Positions 61,233 to 64,000 of a DNA stretch of 64,000 nt are shown here, one piece after another. The stretch lies in NCBI RefSeq assembly GCF_042646165.1, contig NZ_JBHRTC010000021.1; one strand, given 5' to 3'. The notes under the pieces were generated by a model. It saw only the letters and a program-made list of their open reading frames with translations. It had not been told where the DNA came from and searched no databases. This DNA comes from Microbaculum marinum (GTDB lineage: Bacteria; Pseudomonadota; Alphaproteobacteria; Rhizobiales; Tepidamorphaceae). The position numbers and the translations under genes are program-made. Every line of letters begins with the position of its first letter. Within the stretch, counting starts at the first letter, position 1.

Positions 61233-61328
61233 CTGGGTCCCGGATCAAGTCCGGGACGTCGCTGTGCATTGTTGGCACAGCCGCGCAACAGGAACTGGCC
61301 GATGCCCCGGACTTGATCCGGGGCCCAG
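61233..61328. repeat. Composite palindromic repeat: two inverted hairpin units around a third hairpin
   Basis: Unit A (61233-61257) has GTCCCGGA and TCCGGGAC arms around TCAAG. Unit B (61304-61328), inverted, has the same design with GCCCCGGA and TCCGGGGC. The two differ only at two bases that pair with each other, so the hairpin is kept. Between them GCTGTGC and GCACAGC (61261-61267, 61275-61281) form another stem. CCGGATCAAGTCCGG-type palindromes are scattered between genes in many alphaproteobacteria. They may protect the mRNA end of the binding-protein message. Confidence 0.8.
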
Positions 61329-61379
61329 AGCAAGGACTGCGAAGACTTTGTGGCGAGCCGATCGACCTCAAGGCCCCCC

Positions 61380-61412
61380 AAACGCAAAGGGGCCGCGTCC
61401 TTGCGCGGCCCC
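61380..61412 (-). terminator. Probable intrinsic terminator or attenuator after the binding-protein gene
   Basis: On the minus strand GGGGCCGCG and CGCGGCCCC (61404-61412 and 61389-61397) form a perfect nine-pair stem with a six-base loop, followed by TTTGCGTTT. It starts about 34 bases after the binding-protein stop. Partial termination here would give more binding protein than permease, a usual ratio for ABC importers. Confidence 0.65.
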
Positions 61413-61446
61413 ATCGCTATTGGTGCTCCGAAACCGTCCGAACGGA

Positions 61447-62928
61447 TCACTCGGTCCACTTCACCTCGGTCAGGTCGTTAGCCTGGACCGGGCTGTTCTC
61501 CCACAGCCCTTCGAGCTTCGCGTCCCACACGCCGGTCTTGGCAAGCTCGAACAGGAAGCCGTTGACGGCGTCCTCGGCGAGGATCTTCTGGGCCTCGCCC
61601 ATCAGCTCATAGCGCTTCTGCGTGTCGGTCTCGGCCGCCAGCTTGTCCATGACCTCGTTGAACTCGGGATTGTGGTAGTCGAAGTAGTAGTCGTCGCGGG
61701 CATAGATCCCTATGTCCATCGGTTCGGTATGCGACACGATGGTGAGGTCGTAATCCTTGCCCTTGAACGCCTGCTCCAGCCACTGCGCCCACTCCACCGG
61801 AATGAGCTCGAGCCTGATGCCGACCTTGCCGAGCTGGTCGGCCACGATCTCGCCACCGCGGCGCGCGTAGGTCGGAGGCGGAAGCTTCAGGGTCGCCTCG
61901 AAGCCATCCGGATAGCCGGCCTCAGCGAGCAATGCCTTCGCCTTCTCCAGGTCGTAGGGGTAGGTACCCGTCAGGTCGACATAGGCCGGGTGATGAGGGG
62001 CGAAATGACTGCCGATCGGCGTGCCCTGTCCGAACATCGCGCCGTCGATGATGGCCTGGCGGTCGATGGCGTGGGCCATCGCCTGACGGACCCTGATATC
62101 GTCGAACGGCTTCTTGCCGTTGTTGGTCGACAGGATGGTTTCACCCTCCGTCGAGCCGATCGCCACGGTAAAGCGCGGATCCGCCTCGAACTGCGGCACA
62201 GATTCCGGGGCCGGGAAGTTGGCAAAGGCGTCGACGTCGCCTGCCATCAGCGCTGCGACCGCGGCGGCAGGATCCGGAATGAACTTGAACGTCGCCTCTT
62301 CCAGGGCGACGGGCGTCCCCCAGTAATCGGGGTTCCTATCAAGCGTCACATGGTCGCCCGAGACCCATTCGACGAACTTGAAGGGGCCCGTCCCGACCGG
62401 ACTGGACTTGTTCCCGTCGGCGGACTCGGGGGCGACGATGACGGCATCGCCCCAGCCCATGTTGAACAGGAACCCGCCTGTCGGGCGCTTCAGCGTCACG
62501 ACGACGGTCGAGGGATCGGTCACCTCGACGCTTTCGATCGGCTCGAACAGCGCCTTCTGCGCGTTGGTCGAATCCTCGGCACCGGCGCGGTCCAGGCTGT
62601 ACTTCACGTCCTCGGCAGTGAAGTCGCTGCCGTCGTGGAACTTGACGCCCTCGCGCAGCTTGAAGGTATAGGTCAGACCATCATCGGAGATCGTCCAGCT
62701 CTCGGCCAGCGCAGGCTTGACCTCGCCGTTACGGTCGATCCGCGTCAGGCCCTCGAAGACGTTGGCATAGACAATTTCGTCGATAGCCGCGGCGGCACCG
62801 CCGGTCGGATCGAGATGCGGCGGTTCGAGAACCACGCCCATCGTAAGGTCAGTCTTTGCGGCGCTGACCGGCCCCACAACTGCGGTCGCGGCGAAGGCCA
62901 ATGCGGCCAACAAACCAATACGCTTCAT
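61447..62928 (-). CDS. Dipeptide/oligopeptide ABC substrate-binding protein (family 5)
   Basis: 493 residues from ATG at 62928 with GGGAG upstream. A signal peptide (KRIGLLAALAFAATAVVGPV, cut near SAA) precedes the mature domain. Family stretches are LVVTLKRPTGG-like VVVTLKRPTGGFLFNMG, YTFKLREGVKFHDGSDFTAE, PVGTGPFKFVEW, RQAMAHAIDRQAI and YDLEKAKALLAEAGYPDGF. It captures peptides or a related ligand in the periplasm. No lipobox Cys, as expected for a free periplasmic protein. Confidence 0.95.
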   Translation of the reverse strand: MKRIGLLAALAFAATAVVGPVSAAKTDLTMGVVLEPPHLDPTGGAAAAIDEIVYANVFEGLTRIDRNGEVKPALAESWTISDDGLTYTFKLREGVKFHDGSDFTAEDVKYSLDRAGAEDSTNAQKALFEPIESVEVTDPSTVVVTLKRPTGGFLFNMGWGDAVIVAPESADGNKSSPVGTGPFKFVEWVSGDHVTLDRNPDYWGTPVALEEATFKFIPDPAAAVAALMAGDVDAFANFPAPESVPQFEADPRFTVAIGSTEGETILSTNNGKKPFDDIRVRQAMAHAIDRQAIIDGAMFGQGTPIGSHFAPHHPAYVDLTGTYPYDLEKAKALLAEAGYPDGFEATLKLPPPTYARRGGEIVADQLGKVGIRLELIPVEWAQWLEQAFKGKDYDLTIVSHTEPMDIGIYARDDYYFDYHNPEFNEVMDKLAAETDTQKRYELMGEAQKILAEDAVNGFLFELAKTGVWDAKLEGLWENSPVQANDLTEVKWTE

Positions 62929-63037
62929 CGTCACTCGTCTCCCTGGTGGTAGCTCACCTGCGCGCCGGAGAGTATCAGAAAGTCGCGCACGCGAAACCGG
63001 CCAGTCCACCCCGATCTTGCGTGTCCGGACGGGTCGC

Positions 63038-64000
63038 CTACGCCACCTCGCCGGTCATCAGCGCCCAGGCGGATGCGGCCATCACCTTGGCGGAGGCGAC
63101 GAGATCGTCGATCGCGACGTATTCGTCCGGCTGATGCGCCAGATCGAGAATGCCGGGGCCGTAGGCAATGCAGTCGTGCAGATGGCCGAGACGGGCGATA
63201 TGCTTCTGGTCGTAGGTGCCCGGCGAGATGACGTAGTCCGCGGCCCGGCCGAGTACCGCCTCGATTTCTCCGGCAACCGCCCGAACCACCGGCGCGTCCC
63301 GATCCGTCATCGTCGGCGGCACCGACCACATCTCCTTGAGATTGTACTGGAAATTGGGCCGGTCCCGTTTCAGCCGTTCGAGAAGGTCGACGATTTCCCC
63401 GCGCACCTCGTCGTAGCTCTCCTCGATCAGGTAGCGGCGGTCGACGACAACCCGGCAGGAGTCGGCGACGACGGCGGACGGCAGGCCGTCGAATCCCTCG
63501 GACAGGCCGCCATGGACAGAATTGATGTTCATCGTCGAGCGCCGTGCACCTTCCGGTGCAACCGGCATTTCGGTCCGCTTGCCGTCGAGATGCGGGTAGA
63601 GCTCGTGCTCGAACCGCTCCAGAACGGCGGACATGTGCCGGATAGCGCTGTCGCCCAGAAATGGCATCGAGCCGTGGGCGATCCGTCCGAACGTCTCGAT
63701 CTGCCCCCACCAGACACCGCGATGACCGAGGCACACGCGGTCGACGTTGAGCGGTTCGGGAATGATGACGTGATCCACCCGAGGCCTGGAGAACAGCCCC
63801 TGCCGCGCCATGTAGGCGACGCCTCCATAGCCCCCGGTCTCCTCGTCCACGGTTCCGGAAATCTCCAGCGCGCCGGGGAAATCGGGCCGCGTCTCGACCA
63901 GCGCCTCGACGGCGATGATCGCCGCAGCTATTCCGCCCTTCATGTCGCAGGCGCCGCGTCCGTACACCTTGCCGTCCCGCACCACTCCGGCAAACGGAGC
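63038..64000 (-). CDS. Partial M20-family metallopeptidase/deacylase (ArgE/DapE type)
   Basis: The frame is open to the right edge, so the N-terminus is outside; about 320 residues are visible. VYGRGACDMKGGIAAAIIAV has the bridging Asp, and ISGTVDEETGGYGGVAY the Glu-Glu catalytic/metal pair. GRIAHGSMPFLGDSAI fits the dimerisation domain, and SPGTYDQKHIARLGHLHDCIAYGPG a C-terminal metal ligand region. It precedes a peptide importer, so it probably hydrolyses an imported peptide or N-acyl amino acid. Exact substrate is not evident. Confidence 0.9.
   Translation of the reverse strand, partial: APFAGVVRDGKVYGRGACDMKGGIAAAIIAVEALVETRPDFPGALEISGTVDEETGGYGGVAYMARQGLFSRPRVDHVIIPEPLNVDRVCLGHRGVWWGQIETFGRIAHGSMPFLGDSAIRHMSAVLERFEHELYPHLDGKRTEMPVAPEGARRSTMNINSVHGGLSEGFDGLPSAVVADSCRVVVDRRYLIEESYDEVRGEIVDLLERLKRDRPNFQYNLKEMWSVPPTMTDRDAPVVRAVAGEIEAVLGRAADYVISPGTYDQKHIARLGHLHDCIAYGPGILDLAHQPDEYVAIDDLVASAKVMAASAWALMTGEVA

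Overview
The window is high-GC bacterial DNA, most likely from an alphaproteobacterium. The signs are GC-rich codon use throughout, many ATGA/GTGA gene overlaps, the tRNA-Gln sequence, palindromic CCGGATCAAGTCCGG-type intergenic repeats and the style of the dipeptide ABC operon. I cannot name a genus from sequence alone.

About 1-50.7 kb is one very large surface polysaccharide locus, almost all on the minus strand. It is headed by a specialised NusG/RfaH-type antiterminator (50165-50734). Between that gene and the next (a polyprenyl-phosphate sugar transferase, 48751-50049) lies an ops-like motif. Moving down the transcript come sugar-nucleotide genes for UDP-xylose (uxs), UDP-galactose (galE) and GDP-fucose (gmd, fcl). 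Next are an AsnB-type amidotransferase, glycosyltransferases, and a GDP-D-glycero-alpha-D-manno-heptose module (gmhA, SDR, fused HddC-GmhB, hddA). The ABC exporter Wzm/Wzt with a C-terminal glycan-binding domain follows, then a TylF-type methyltransferase.

Further on are an acetyltransferase of AAC(3) fold, a double-domain Gfo/Idh/MocA oxidoreductase and a DegT aminotransferase, which together look like an amino-sugar branch. A long mixed series of glycosyltransferases and methyltransferases (10 methyltransferases in total) comes next. Then come an acyltransferase-3, a Wzy-like polymerase, a carbamoyltransferase-SGNH-MBOAT decoration module, a WbpA-like nucleotide-sugar dehydrogenase, a small FecR-like secreted protein and an O-antigen ligase. 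Only two genes inside the locus (11285-11926 and 23659-24501) and a partial one at the left edge are on the plus strand. The inferred product is a complex heteropolysaccharide (fucose, xylose, galactose, heptose and a uronic or amino sugar), heavily O-methylated and probably acylated and carbamoylated.

From 51 to 55.5 kb, on the plus strand, are a tRNA-Gln(CTG) and an RND efflux pair (periplasmic adaptor plus inner-membrane pump). From 55.7 to 57.3 kb is an ankyrin-repeat protein. From 57.2 to 64 kb, on the minus strand, is a complete dipeptide/oligopeptide ABC import operon (an M20 peptidase cut by the window edge, binding protein, two permeases, two ATPases). It carries a palindromic repeat cluster and a probable intrinsic terminator between the binding protein and the first permease.

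The points most worth a second look are the NusG-paralogue/ops-like leader, three genes whose conserved N-termini begin at non-standard start codons (wzt ATA, galE CTG, a GT4 CTG), a tandem duplication of a methyltransferase-glycosyltransferase pair, and two gene fusions. No stretch longer than 300 bases lacks a gene. I saw no CRISPR array, insertion sequence, integrase or replication origin.
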